From: CAZSMC01 sp964607755
GTDB lineage: Bacteria; Zhuqueibacterota; Zhuqueibacteria; Residuimicrobiales; Krinioviventaceae
Assembly: GCA_964607755.1 (NCBI GenBank)
Contig: CAZSMC010000033.1
Span: 1 to 43,283, forward strand
DNA length: 43,283 nucleotides
Direction of reading: 5' to 3'
Positions 15,617 to 23,888 of this stretch are shown here, in pieces. Both the position numbers and the translations under genes were made by a program. The notes beneath the pieces were generated by a model that ran no database searches, was not told where the DNA came from, and was given only the letters and a program-made list of their open reading frames with translations. How positions within the stretch are numbered: position 1 is the first letter of the stretch; every line of letters begins with the position of its first letter.

Positions 15617-16627
15617 ATGGTAAAGACAATTGCATATTTTTTGGTAATTCTGATATTGTTCGTTTCTTGCCAGCAGGACAAAGGACGAATCATTACTGTT
15701 ACCGGTGTTATTGAAATTAAAGAGATGGGCATAACGTTGCCGCATGAACACATTATGGTAGATTTTATCGGCGCAGACAGTACCGGCCAGCACCGCTGGA
15801 ACAGGGAGGAGGTTGTTGAAAAAGTCCTGCCGTATTTAAAAGAGGTTAAGGGATTAGGAATCAGAACGCTCGTCGAATGCACCCCTGCCTATCTCGGCCG
15901 CGATCCGTTGTTGCTGAAAGAGCTTGCAAAAAAATCCGGGTTAAATATCCTCACAAACACCGGATTTTATGGCGCTGTTGAAAATAAATTTCTCCCTGAA
16001 AAAGTGTTTGATATGACTGTTGAAGAATTGGCTTCAGTGTGGATAAAAGAGTTCACCAATGGAATTGAAGAGACCGGAATCCGGCCAGGTTTCATCAAAA
16101 TCGCAGTGGCCCGGCAAGATACGCTTACTACGGTTCATGAAAAGCTGGTACGAGCGGCCGCCCGCACCCACCTGGCAACCGGGTTAACTATTGTATCGCA
16201 TACCGGTCCGGCTGCACCGGCACGTCAGCAATTAAAAGTACTTGAGCAGGAAGGCGTTGCACCGGATGCGTTCATCTGGACGCACGCTCAGCATGCCTCG
16301 CCGGATGAGCACATTGAACTCGCTAAAACCGGGGCCTGGGTTTCTCTGGATAATGCCAGAACAGACAGCAGTCGCGTTCAATCACTCGTGGATAATCTCA
16401 TATATTTAAAGGATAACCATGTGCTCGACCGGGTGCTCATTTCTCATGATGCAGGTTGGTATTCTGTTGGGGAGCCAGGGGGAGGAGATTTTCGTCCCTA
16501 CACAGCGATTCTGGATAAAGTGGTACCAGCATTGCAACAGAATGGTTTTGAGGACAGTGACATTCACCAGCTCATGGTGACGAATCCGGCAAAGGCTTTT
16601 ACATGCGCTGTTCGAACTGTTAAATAA
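15617..16627 (+). CDS. Phosphotriesterase-family metal-dependent hydrolase, lipoprotein
   Basis: 336 aa. A lipoprotein-type signal (FVSC, Cys18) places it in the envelope, unlike most cytosolic family members. The amidohydrolase-fold metal ligands are all visible: LPHEH (His43, His45), the bridging Lys in GFIKIAV, IVSHTG, THAQH, and SHDAGW for the terminal Asp. Known members hydrolyse phosphotriesters, lactones or amides; the substrate cannot be predicted. The start ATG 15617 is chosen over a TTG 12 nt upstream because it gives a clean signal peptide. It is convergent with rpsA across a shared terminator. Confidence 0.85.
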   Translation: MVKTIAYFLVILILFVSCQQDKGRIITVTGVIEIKEMGITLPHEHIMVDFIGADSTGQHRWNREEVVEKVLPYLKEVKGLGIRTLVECTPAYLGRDPLLLKELAKKSGLNILTNTGFYGAVENKFLPEKVFDMTVEELASVWIKEFTNGIEETGIRPGFIKIAVARQDTLTTVHEKLVRAAARTHLATGLTIVSHTGPAAPARQQLKVLEQEGVAPDAFIWTHAQHASPDEHIELAKTGAWVSLDNARTDSSRVQSLVDNLIYLKDNHVLDRVLISHDAGWYSVGEPGGGDFRPYTAILDKVVPALQQNGFEDSDIHQLMVTNPAKAFTCAVRTVK

Positions 16628-16660
16628 AAGAGTTGAGCCAAAATCAGGCCCAACTCTTTT
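16626..16660. terminator. Bidirectional terminator between the phosphotriesterase gene and rpsA
   Basis: AAAAGAGTTG (16626-16635) pairs with CAACTCTTTT (16651-16660), extended by GCC/GGC inside with one mismatch and a 7-nt loop. A-run and T-run on the two sides let it serve both convergent genes. Confidence 0.85.
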
Positions 16661-16680
16661 GTAACATATCTTATCAGAGA

Positions 16681-18780
16681 TTACCCTTCCGGTTTTTCTT
16701 CTTCACCAGAATCGGATTGTTCTTCAGCCTCTGCTTTTGCAACTTTGGTTTCACTCTCGCTTGATTCTTGTTCATCTTCTGATTCTGTCCATGCATCCGG
16801 TTCAGCAGTTTCCTTGTTTTCTTTGGCACTGTCTGCGTCTTTTGATGCTTTTTCCTGTTCGCTTGTTTCAGTTTCTGTTGCGCCTGTTTGCTGCTCGGAT
16901 TTTACAGAGGTTTCCGGTTCAGCCGCTGCAGTGTCCTGTGTTGATTCTGCCTTTGCTTCTGTCTTTTCTGCAGCCTTTTTTTCTTCTTTTTGCGGCTTTT
17001 CAGAAAGAACGATCTTTTTGTTTTCCTTGTTGAATTCAATAACTGTTAGATCCAGCATGTCGTCAATCTGATAGTGATCCGCCGGTTTGCCAATATTTTC
17101 TTTGGAAAGCTGTGACATGGGCACAAAACCATCCACGCCGTCCGGTAATTCCGCAAGCAAACCTTTTTCAATGAGACGAACAACTTTGCCCTGAACCTGA
17201 GTTCCGGGTGGATATTTGGTTTCAAAATAATCCCAGGGATTATCCTGCGTCTGTTTATAGCCAAGAGAAATACGTCTATTATCACGGTCGACATTTAACA
17301 CAATAACTTCGATCTCGTCGCCTTTTTTAAGAACTTCTCCGGGATGCCGGATTTTCTTTGTCCAGGAAAGATCAGAGATATGCACCAGCCCATCGATGCC
17401 TTCTTCCAGTTCAACAAAAGCGCCAAAGTTCGTCAAATTCCGAACAACACCTGTATGCCGTGATCCAACAGGATAGCGTTCTGCCAATGATTCCCACGGA
17501 TCCGGTTCGAGCTGCTTTAAGCCGAGGGAAATTTTGCGCTCTTCTTTTTCGATGTTAAGCACTTTGGCATCGACCATTTCGCCAACCGCTAATATTTTTG
17601 ACGGGTGCTTGATATGTTGAGTCCAGGACATTTCAGAAATGTGAATCAAACCTTCCACGCCTTTCTCCAACTCAACAAAAGCGCCGTAATCGGACAGGCT
17701 GACGATTTTTCCACGAACAATAGATCCAACAGGATGCTTTTTCTCTACATCTTCCCAGGGATGAGGCTGAAGCTGTTTGAGACCGAGCGAAATACGGTCC
17801 TTGTTTTCGTTAAAGTCCAGCACAACAACCTTGATTTTCTCATCTAGCGCCACAACTTCTGACGGATGGGAAACACGGCCCCAGGAGAGATCGTTAATGT
17901 GCAATAATCCATCTACGCCACCGAGGTCGATAAACACGCCAAAATCGGTGATGTTTTTGACAGTGCCTTCCAGAATCTGGCCGCGCTCGAGATTTTGCAG
18001 TATTTTTTCGCGCAACCCTTTCATTTCTTCTTCAACAAGAACGCGGTGTGAAACGACAATGTTTTTACGAAGATGATTGACTTTGACGATTTTAAAATCC
18101 ATTTCCTTTCCGATCAAGGCATCGAAATCGCGGATCGGCCGGACATCGATTTGAGAACCGGGCAGAAAAGCATCGACGCCACCAAGGTCAACAACCATAC
18201 CGCCTTTGATGCGCCGGACACATTGGCCTCTGAGAATTTCGTCGTTTTCATACGAATTGACGATCTGTTCCCAGGTGCGCATAAAGTCGGCTTTTTTCTT
18301 GGACAGTACAAGATAGCCTTCCGAATCTTCAATTTCATCGATGAGTACTTCAACATTATCACCAACTTTGAGCTCTTCAGGATTGTCAAATTCTTCAATA
18401 GGAATGCTGCCTTCCGATTTAAAGCCAATGTCAACCGAAATTTCCTTGTCTCCGATCGACAGAATTTTCCCGGCAACAACCTGTCCCGGTTTGAAATCTA
18501 CCAAAGTGTCTTCGTAGAGCCTGGCCAGTTCTTCATATTCCTCGTCGGAATATTCTTTTTCGAGCTGGTCGAGCTCTTCTACGCTCTGGTAAGTTTCGCC
18601 TTGTTGGAGTTCAAAATCGTCTGTTTCTGTTACTGTCGATTCGTTCGAGTCTTGATTTTGAGTTTTTGCTGATTCACTTGAAGCAGATTCCGCAAAATCG
18701 AACTCAGCATTGTCCTGATCTGCGGGAACGTACTCGTTCTCTGCATGCTCAAGTGGTTTGTGGTTAAAAGATTCATCCAT
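16681..18780 (-). CDS. rpsA: Ribosomal protein S1
   Basis: 699 aa with six S1 RNA-binding domains between residues 94 and 560. Domains 3 to 5 carry the strongest copies (GVFIDLGGVDGLLHINDLSW, GAFVELEKGVEGLIHISEMSW, GAFVELEEGIDGLVHISDLSW), and domains 1, 2 and 6 are more divergent, as in other S1 proteins. It brings mRNA to the 30S subunit. Unusual are an acidic Ser/Glu/Gln-rich N-terminal extension of about 90 residues and a C-terminal tail of about 130 residues of Glu/Ala/Ser/Lys repeats. AAGGAGG lies 8 nt before the ATG. Last gene of the scpA-scpB-rluB-cmk-ispH-rpsA block. Confidence 0.96.
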   Translation of the reverse strand: MDESFNHKPLEHAENEYVPADQDNAEFDFAESASSESAKTQNQDSNESTVTETDDFELQQGETYQSVEELDQLEKEYSDEEYEELARLYEDTLVDFKPGQVVAGKILSIGDKEISVDIGFKSEGSIPIEEFDNPEELKVGDNVEVLIDEIEDSEGYLVLSKKKADFMRTWEQIVNSYENDEILRGQCVRRIKGGMVVDLGGVDAFLPGSQIDVRPIRDFDALIGKEMDFKIVKVNHLRKNIVVSHRVLVEEEMKGLREKILQNLERGQILEGTVKNITDFGVFIDLGGVDGLLHINDLSWGRVSHPSEVVALDEKIKVVVLDFNENKDRISLGLKQLQPHPWEDVEKKHPVGSIVRGKIVSLSDYGAFVELEKGVEGLIHISEMSWTQHIKHPSKILAVGEMVDAKVLNIEKEERKISLGLKQLEPDPWESLAERYPVGSRHTGVVRNLTNFGAFVELEEGIDGLVHISDLSWTKKIRHPGEVLKKGDEIEVIVLNVDRDNRRISLGYKQTQDNPWDYFETKYPPGTQVQGKVVRLIEKGLLAELPDGVDGFVPMSQLSKENIGKPADHYQIDDMLDLTVIEFNKENKKIVLSEKPQKEEKKAAEKTEAKAESTQDTAAAEPETSVKSEQQTGATETETSEQEKASKDADSAKENKETAEPDAWTESEDEQESSESETKVAKAEAEEQSDSGEEEKPEG

Positions 18781-18807
18781 AATGTGGTTTTACCTCCTTT
18801 TGATTTA

Positions 18808-19677
18808 TTACAAGCCCTCTATGGGGAGCTTTTTCAAAAAATGTTCAATCTGTTGCAACTGCCACTTTGGCGTCGATGCGCTTCCGGTAATCCCGACGGT
18901 GTCATCTTTTTCAAACCATTGTGATTGCACATCATTTTGATTTTCAATCCAGTGGGTTCGTGGATTCACCATTTTACTAATATCATAAAGCACGCCGGTA
19001 TTTGAACTTTGCTTGCCACCCACAAGGACAACAACATTTACCGATGCTGCAAATTCTTGCATATGTTGATGACGCCGCCGCACCTGTGGACAGGTAGTAT
19101 CTTTCCAGATAAGATGTGGATGGCGTTTTTGAATTTCATCTCTCAATGTGTAAAATTTTGAATGCGAAAAAGTTGTCTGTGCCACAAGCAGCGTCTTTTT
19201 GTTAAAATCTATTTTTTCAATATCCTTTGCTTCCTGAATCACAACAGCCGTGTTGTCGCAATGACCGTTTAGTCCTTTAACTTCAGGGTGCTGGGGTTTG
19301 CCGATAATTACGATTTGATAACCATTTTGATAATGTTCATGAATAATCTTGTGTATTTTTGCTACCTTTGGACAGGTGCCGTCGATGATCGTTTTGTTCT
19401 GATTTTTCAATTTATCATAAAAATCTCTGGAAATCCCGTGCGAACGGATCAGCAATTTATCATTCTGGTCACCCGCCGGTGGGTCAGTCTGCTCCAACTG
19501 ATCCTGATCCATAGTCTTTAAGCCCTTTTCTGACAAACGGGAAATTTCATCCTGATTGTGAATGAGCGGTCCAACCGCGGTCAGATGTCCGGATGTTACC
19601 AGTTCTTCTTCTGCCATGCGAATGGCTCTTTTAACACCAGGGCACGGTCCGGCTTTATGATCAAGAATTATAGTCAA
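18808..19677 (-). CDS. ispH: 4-hydroxy-3-methylbut-2-enyl diphosphate reductase
   Basis: 289-aa [4Fe-4S] enzyme of the non-mevalonate isoprenoid pathway (LytB), making IPP and DMAPP. The three cluster cysteines are Cys12 (AGPCPGVKRA), Cys102 (DGTCPKV) and Cys196 (DTTCPQV). Substrate residues are also present: His40 in LIHN, His80 in RSHG, His130/Glu132 in QHPE, the Thr pair in AQTTF, and GGKQSSNT. N-terminal GPCPGV replaces the common GFCxGV. It lies between cmk and rpsA, where the same order and a cmk-ispH-rpsA linkage are found in many phyla. Confidence 0.95.
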   Translation of the reverse strand: MTIILDHKAGPCPGVKRAIRMAEEELVTSGHLTAVGPLIHNQDEISRLSEKGLKTMDQDQLEQTDPPAGDQNDKLLIRSHGISRDFYDKLKNQNKTIIDGTCPKVAKIHKIIHEHYQNGYQIVIIGKPQHPEVKGLNGHCDNTAVVIQEAKDIEKIDFNKKTLLVAQTTFSHSKFYTLRDEIQKRHPHLIWKDTTCPQVRRRHQHMQEFAASVNVVVLVGGKQSSNTGVLYDISKMVNPRTHWIENQNDVQSQWFEKDDTVGITGSASTPKWQLQQIEHFLKKLPIEGL

Positions 19678-19683
19678 TAAAAA

Positions 19684-20361
19684 TTACGCTCCGTGTTCTT
19701 TGGCTTTATTTACAATCCATTCCACCTGTTCGTCCAGTGTCATTGTTGAAGTGTCCAAAATGATCGCATCATCGGCTGTGCAAAGGGGGCTGTGTTCACG
19801 GTTTTCATCGTATTGATCACGTTGACGGATATCATCGATCAGCTCATCCAGGTCAATCTGAATACCTTCCTCAAGAAATTGTTTCTGCCGGCGCTGGGCG
19901 CGAGCTTTAATGGATGCCTGCATGTAAATTTTCAATTCTGCATCCGGAAAGACTACTGTGCCGATGTCGCGACCTTCGGCTACAACACCACCATTTTTTC
20001 CGATCCGCCGCTGTTTGCGAACCAGAATTTCTCTGATCTCCCGGTTCGCTGCAATCGGTGAAATCGCTGCCGTGACTTTCGGAGAACGAATGGCATAAGT
20101 CACATTCTCGCCATCCAGAAAAATCTGCAAATGATTATTTTTATACTCTAAATCAATTACAGCATTTCGGGCTATTTCAACAATTCTGTTAGTATTTTCA
20201 GGATCGATATCATTTTGCAGCACTTTTAACGTGACGGACCGGTACATGGCGCCAGAATCGAGGTACAAATAATAAAGTGCCTGAGCCACGCGTTGGGCTG
20301 TTGAGCTTTTGCCAGAACCGGCTGGTCCGTCGATTGCTATTATTATTTTATCGCGATTCAC
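19684..20361 (-). CDS. cmk: Cytidylate kinase
   Basis: 225-aa P-loop kinase converting CMP/dCMP to the diphosphate. Walker A GPAGSGKSS is at residues 12-20; LDSGAMYR (CMP-binding) and VVAEGRDIGTVVFPDA follow, with the RAQRR lid and the RDQYDENREHSPL segment typical of the family. Overlaps the end of the upstream rluB gene by 4 nt, indicating translational coupling. Confidence 0.96.
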   Translation of the reverse strand: MNRDKIIIAIDGPAGSGKSSTAQRVAQALYYLYLDSGAMYRSVTLKVLQNDIDPENTNRIVEIARNAVIDLEYKNNHLQIFLDGENVTYAIRSPKVTAAISPIAANREIREILVRKQRRIGKNGGVVAEGRDIGTVVFPDAELKIYMQASIKARAQRRQKQFLEEGIQIDLDELIDDIRQRDQYDENREHSPLCTADDAIILDTSTMTLDEQVEWIVNKAKEHGA

Positions 20362-21098
20362 TTCCTCTTTGTTCTCTTTTCTGAAGAATCGTATAGTTTT
20401 GTTGCTCTACGCAGTCGATTGATTTCAGCCGGTTTTAAAAACCGCCATTCACCGCGCTCAACGCCTTTCAAATGCAAGGGACCGTATTGAACCCGTTTCA
20501 GGTGTCTAATCCTGTAACCCAGGGCTTCGAACATCCGACGGACCTGGCGTTTGCGGCCCTCGTGTATTTGCAGTTCAACCCGGTTCAGCTCGTCTGTATA
20601 ATACCGGACGCGGCACGGCGCAGTCATGCCATCCTCCAATTCGATACCGGATTCGAGGCGTTCTAAATCAGCCGGAGAAAAGTTTTTGTCCAACCGGACA
20701 CGGTATGTTTTGGTAATCTGGTAACGGGGATGCATCAATCGATTAGCCATTTCGCCATCATTTGTCAGCAAAAGCAGTCCTTCAGTATCTCTGTCCAGCC
20801 GGCCGACCGGAAACAAGGATTCATTGACATCTACAAGATCCATTACTGTTTTGCGGCCGCGTTCATCCTGAACTGTTGTAATGACGCCTTTGGGTTTATG
20901 TAAAAGAACATACAGCTTTTTCTGAGCGGGTCGGACGGTTCTGCCGTCAACCCGGACAATATCCCGCTGCTCATCGACCTGAGTTGCGAGGTCAGTGACC
21001 GTTTTGCCGTTCACAGAGACACGGCCGTCCTGAACATATTTTTCCGAAGTACGCCTGCTGGCCACGCCACTGCGGGCTAGAAATTTATTAATGCGCAT
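20358..21098 (-). CDS. rluB: Pseudouridine synthase, RsuA/RluB family
   Basis: 246 aa. The N-terminal S4 RNA-binding domain begins MRINKFLARSGVASRR. The synthase domain contains VGRLDRDTEGLLLLTNDG, where Asp102 is the predicted catalytic nucleophile, and RKRQVRRMFEALG near the C-terminus. By position in the scpA-scpB-rluB block it is expected to modify 23S rRNA (RluB-like), but RsuA-type specificity cannot be excluded. The frame is open back to 21197, inside scpB; the ATG at 21098 is chosen because it gives the standard S4 start and overlaps the scpB stop by 11 nt. Confidence 0.9.
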   Translation of the reverse strand: MRINKFLARSGVASRRTSEKYVQDGRVSVNGKTVTDLATQVDEQRDIVRVDGRTVRPAQKKLYVLLHKPKGVITTVQDERGRKTVMDLVDVNESLFPVGRLDRDTEGLLLLTNDGEMANRLMHPRYQITKTYRVRLDKNFSPADLERLESGIELEDGMTAPCRVRYYTDELNRVELQIHEGRKRQVRRMFEALGYRIRHLKRVQYGPLHLKGVERGEWRFLKPAEINRLRRATKLYDSSEKRTKRK

Positions 21099-21759
21099 CA
21101 CGGTCTGGTTGTGCTTTAACCTCTGACTCTGAATTTTGTGAATCCTCAGAAAAATCTTCGCTCGGAGAATCGTCCGATTCGTCGCCGACCACAGCATCGT
21201 CAGGCAGCTCTTTCAGCAATGTGCCGCCTTCGCCTTCGGCTAACAGTTCCTCAATCTCTTTGGGCCGCGGCAGGTCAGAGATATCATTTATGCCAAAGTA
21301 CTGTAAAAATTCCGGTGTTGTTTTAAATAACAGCGCCCGCCCGGGGCCGTCATCCCGCCCCGCTATGGTGATCAATTTCATATCCAGAAGCTTTTTCATA
21401 ACGCCGTCAGAATTAACACCGCGAATAGCTGAAACTTCAACCCGGCTGATCGGCTGTTTGAACGCGACAATAGCCAAAGCTTCCAGAGCGGCACGGGATA
21501 ATCTTGAGCTGGCTCGTTCTTTGAGCATCTGGCCGATATACGAAGCAAATTCTGGTTTTGTGGCAAACTGATAACCGCCTGCCACTTTTTGTAAAATGAT
21601 GCCCCGGTTCTGTGACTGTTCTTCCAAAGAACAAAGCGCCTGTTCTAATTCTTCTTTTGAAATGTCTTTGACAATTTTCTGGATGTTTTGAAAACGCAAA
21701 GGCGAATCAGAGGCGAAAATCAAGGCTTCAAGAAGCTGTTGTAACTGGTTTTGCTCCAT
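21088..21759 (-). CDS. scpB: Segregation and condensation protein B
   Basis: 223-aa kleisin-associated winged-helix protein of the bacterial condensin complex with SMC and ScpA. It begins LQQLLEALIFASDSPL and contains SRAALEALAIVAFKQPISRVEVSAIRGV split over two winged-helix domains, as in the family, then an acidic disordered C-terminus (residues 185-223). It overlaps scpA by 32 nt, typical of coupled expression of the two subunits. Confidence 0.95.
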   Translation of the reverse strand: MEQNQLQQLLEALIFASDSPLRFQNIQKIVKDISKEELEQALCSLEEQSQNRGIILQKVAGGYQFATKPEFASYIGQMLKERASSRLSRAALEALAIVAFKQPISRVEVSAIRGVNSDGVMKKLLDMKLITIAGRDDGPGRALLFKTTPEFLQYFGINDISDLPRPKEIEELLAEGEGGTLLKELPDDAVVGDESDDSPSEDFSEDSQNSESEVKAQPDRDAH

Positions 21760-22471
21760 CTATGCGCGCTAAATATATTTCTCCAAAAACGTCCTGTTGA
21801 GAAGCTCGTATTTCATGTTGGCGAATGAGTTCCAAAATAGCAATAAATGTCACAATCCATACGATCTTGTCATCTTTATCATTAAAGAGTTGAGAAAACT
21901 CGATTTTATTGTGCTCTTTTAATTTTTGCTGAACATACTGGATTCGTTCTTCAACATTAACACTGATGTCCTGAACATGGTGGTATGACACTTTTTCACG
22001 TGATTCAGCCATCTTTTTAAATGCTGCAATCAAATCAAAAAGCGTCACCTCAGAACTGTTGATAATTTCTTCAGTGATATTGCTGCGCTCGAACTTGAAT
22101 GATCCACGCGGAAAAAACTGCTTGGCTTTTTGTTCCTGATCCGCCAGTCTTGTCGCGACTTCTTTGAAACGTTTATAATCGAGCAGGCGGTAAACCAGTT
22201 CCTGTCGCGGGTCTTCAACGTCTTCGAGTTCTTCATTGTCCGGTTTCGGCAGTAGCATCTGGGCTTTGATGCGCATCAATGTTGAAGCCATAAAGATAAA
22301 ATCGCCAGCAGCTTCAATATCCAGCAATTTTATGACATCAATGTATTCAAGGTATTGATGCGTGATCGTTGAAATGGGGATTTCATAGATATCAATTTCA
22401 TTTTTTTTGATGAGAAAAAGAAGGAGATCCAACGGTCCTTCAAACGCATCGAGCTTTACTTTATATGTCAT
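21728..22471 (-). CDS. scpA: Segregation and condensation protein A (kleisin)
   Basis: 247 aa. N-terminal FEGPLDLLLFLIKKNEIDIYEIPI is the ScpA signature that contacts the SMC neck. The middle contains GDFIFMASTLMRIKAQMLLP, and the C-terminal winged helix (FIAILELIRQHEIRASQ) binds the other SMC head. It links SMC heads in chromosome condensation. First gene of the minus-strand block ending with rpsA; a hairpin lies just upstream (22499-22521). Confidence 0.95.
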   Translation of the reverse strand: MTYKVKLDAFEGPLDLLLFLIKKNEIDIYEIPISTITHQYLEYIDVIKLLDIEAAGDFIFMASTLMRIKAQMLLPKPDNEELEDVEDPRQELVYRLLDYKRFKEVATRLADQEQKAKQFFPRGSFKFERSNITEEIINSSEVTLFDLIAAFKKMAESREKVSYHHVQDISVNVEERIQYVQQKLKEHNKIEFSQLFNDKDDKIVWIVTFIAILELIRQHEIRASQQDVFGEIYLARIDGAKPVTTAS

Positions 22472-22498
22472 AAAAGCCAGCGACTATACTACAAATTA

Positions 22499-22521
22499 AA
22501 AGCCGCATTGTATGCGGCTTT
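22499..22521 (-). terminator. Hairpin between the Trm112-like gene and scpA
   Basis: Perfect 10-bp stem AAAGCCGCAT / ATGCGGCTTT with a 3-nt loop. On the minus strand it is followed by TTTTAATTTG. It most simply terminates the transcript of the upstream accA/Trm112-like genes. It lies only 27 nt before the scpA ATG, so if scpA is transcribed from further upstream it would act as a leader hairpin instead. Confidence 0.6.
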
Positions 22522-22636
22522 GCCAGTTAAAACAAGGAGCAACCGTTTTCGCGTTTTACGCATTGCGTCTCATAAAATACAGACAAACTTTAATTTATAT
22601 AAAAATGTTCCAAGACGCAAGTTTTTTTTCGTTAGT

Positions 22637-22894
22637 TTATTTAAGAGGTATCTTTTCAGCCTCATAAATCAACATGATAGGAATATCGTCTTCAATACGG
22701 TAACGTAATCCTACAAACGAGTCTGAGGTGACACCGCATTCTTTATTTGTGCAATTACCGTTTTTGTCCACCGGCATGCCGCATTCTGGACAGTGCTTAT
22801 TCATGCAAGTGAGCGTATCTTTTTCTGAATCATAGTCCAGATCGCCTTTGCAGGACGGACACGCCAGGACATTTAAAAGTTCTTCACTGAGCAT
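22637..22894 (-). CDS. Trm112-like zinc protein with inserted second zinc-binding segment
   Basis: 85 aa. The ends fit the Trm112/UPF0434 family: LLNVLACPSCKGDLDYDSEK at the start and a C-terminal DDIPIMLIYEA like the usual DGIPVMLIEEA. Between them (residues 31-58) is an extra piece with CPECG and CTNKECG, giving seven cysteines (12, 15, 30, 35, 38, 48, 53) instead of four, so a second zinc site is plausible. Eukaryotic Trm112 activates methyltransferases; bacterial homologues are poorly characterised. It follows accA by 27 nt with a good ribosome site (GGAGG) and is probably co-transcribed. Confidence 0.75.
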   Translation of the reverse strand: MLSEELLNVLACPSCKGDLDYDSEKDTLTCMNKHCPECGMPVDKNGNCTNKECGVTSDSFVGLRYRIEDDIPIMLIYEAEKIPLK

Positions 22895-22921
22895 TATTCC
22901 TCCAAACTAAAAAATGACATG

Positions 22922-23878
22922 TTATTCTCTGTATTCTCCCATCAAAGCGAATTTTTCTACACGTTGTTCTATTAACAGACTCGGTGTAATTTTTAGCAAT
23001 TCTGTCAATTCCTCTTTGATCCTTTTTTTCAGAATGGCAGCCGCTTTATTAAAATCGCTGTGCGCTGCACCGAGAGGTTCTTCGATGATACCATCGATAA
23101 GTTTTAGCTTTTCCATATCTTGAGCAGTGATTTTCATGGATTCGGCAGCTTGCTGTGCTTTACTGGAATCTTTGAACAAAATCGCGGCACATCCTTCAGG
23201 TGAAATCACCGAATACCAGGTATTTTCCATCATCAGCACACGGTCGCCAACGCCAATACCGAGCGCCCCGCCGCTAGCGCCTTCTCCAATGATAATGACC
23301 AGGATAGGAACCGGCAGTCTTGCCATCTCGAATAAATTACGCGCTATAGCTTCTCCCTGTCCGCGCTCTTCTGCACCGATTCCCGGAAATGCTCCTGGTG
23401 TATCCACCAGAGTAATGATAGGACGATTATATTTGGCTGCCAGTTTCATCACTCGCAGCGCTTTGCGGTAGCCCTCCGGATGCGCCATGCCAAAGTTGCG
23501 GCGCAGCTTTTCCTTAGTCTCCCTGGCTTTTTGATGGCCCACGATAGCAACAGGCATATCATCCAGTTTGCCGATTCCTGCCACCATGGCAGGATCGTCT
23601 GCGTAGTTTCGGTCACCGTGAAGCTCGATAAAATCGGTGAGCATGCGTTCGATGTAATCCAGCGTGTACGGCCGTTCCGGATGCCGTGCCAACTGGTAGC
23701 GCTGCCAACGGGTTAATTTCGAATATGTTTCTTTGCGCAACTTTGAGGCCTTGGCTTCCAGTCGCTTGATTTCCTTGTTTATTTCAAAATCATTATTATT
23801 TGAGAACTCGCCAAGTTCGGCAATTTTTTTCTCTATTTCAATGATTGGTTTTTCAAAGTCCAGTATGACTTTGGCCAT
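22922..23878 (-). CDS. accA: Acetyl-CoA carboxylase carboxyltransferase, alpha subunit
   Basis: 318-aa cytosolic subunit that with AccD transfers the carboxyl group to acetyl-CoA, committing carbon to fatty acids. N-terminal helical region, then LTRWQRYQLARHPERPYTLDYI, FIELHGDR, VDTPGAFPGIGAEERGQGEA, and GEGASGGALGIG for the oxyanion/CoA site. The ATG at 23878 is chosen because AGAGGA is 5 nt upstream; the frame extends to an ATG at 23896 that would overlap the preceding gene. No accD is in the window. Confidence 0.95.
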   Translation of the reverse strand: MAKVILDFEKPIIEIEKKIAELGEFSNNNDFEINKEIKRLEAKASKLRKETYSKLTRWQRYQLARHPERPYTLDYIERMLTDFIELHGDRNYADDPAMVAGIGKLDDMPVAIVGHQKARETKEKLRRNFGMAHPEGYRKALRVMKLAAKYNRPIITLVDTPGAFPGIGAEERGQGEAIARNLFEMARLPVPILVIIIGEGASGGALGIGVGDRVLMMENTWYSVISPEGCAAILFKDSSKAQQAAESMKITAQDMEKLKLIDGIIEEPLGAAHSDFNKAAAILKKRIKEELTELLKITPSLLIEQRVEKFALMGEYRE

Positions 23879-23888
23879 ATCAATCCTC

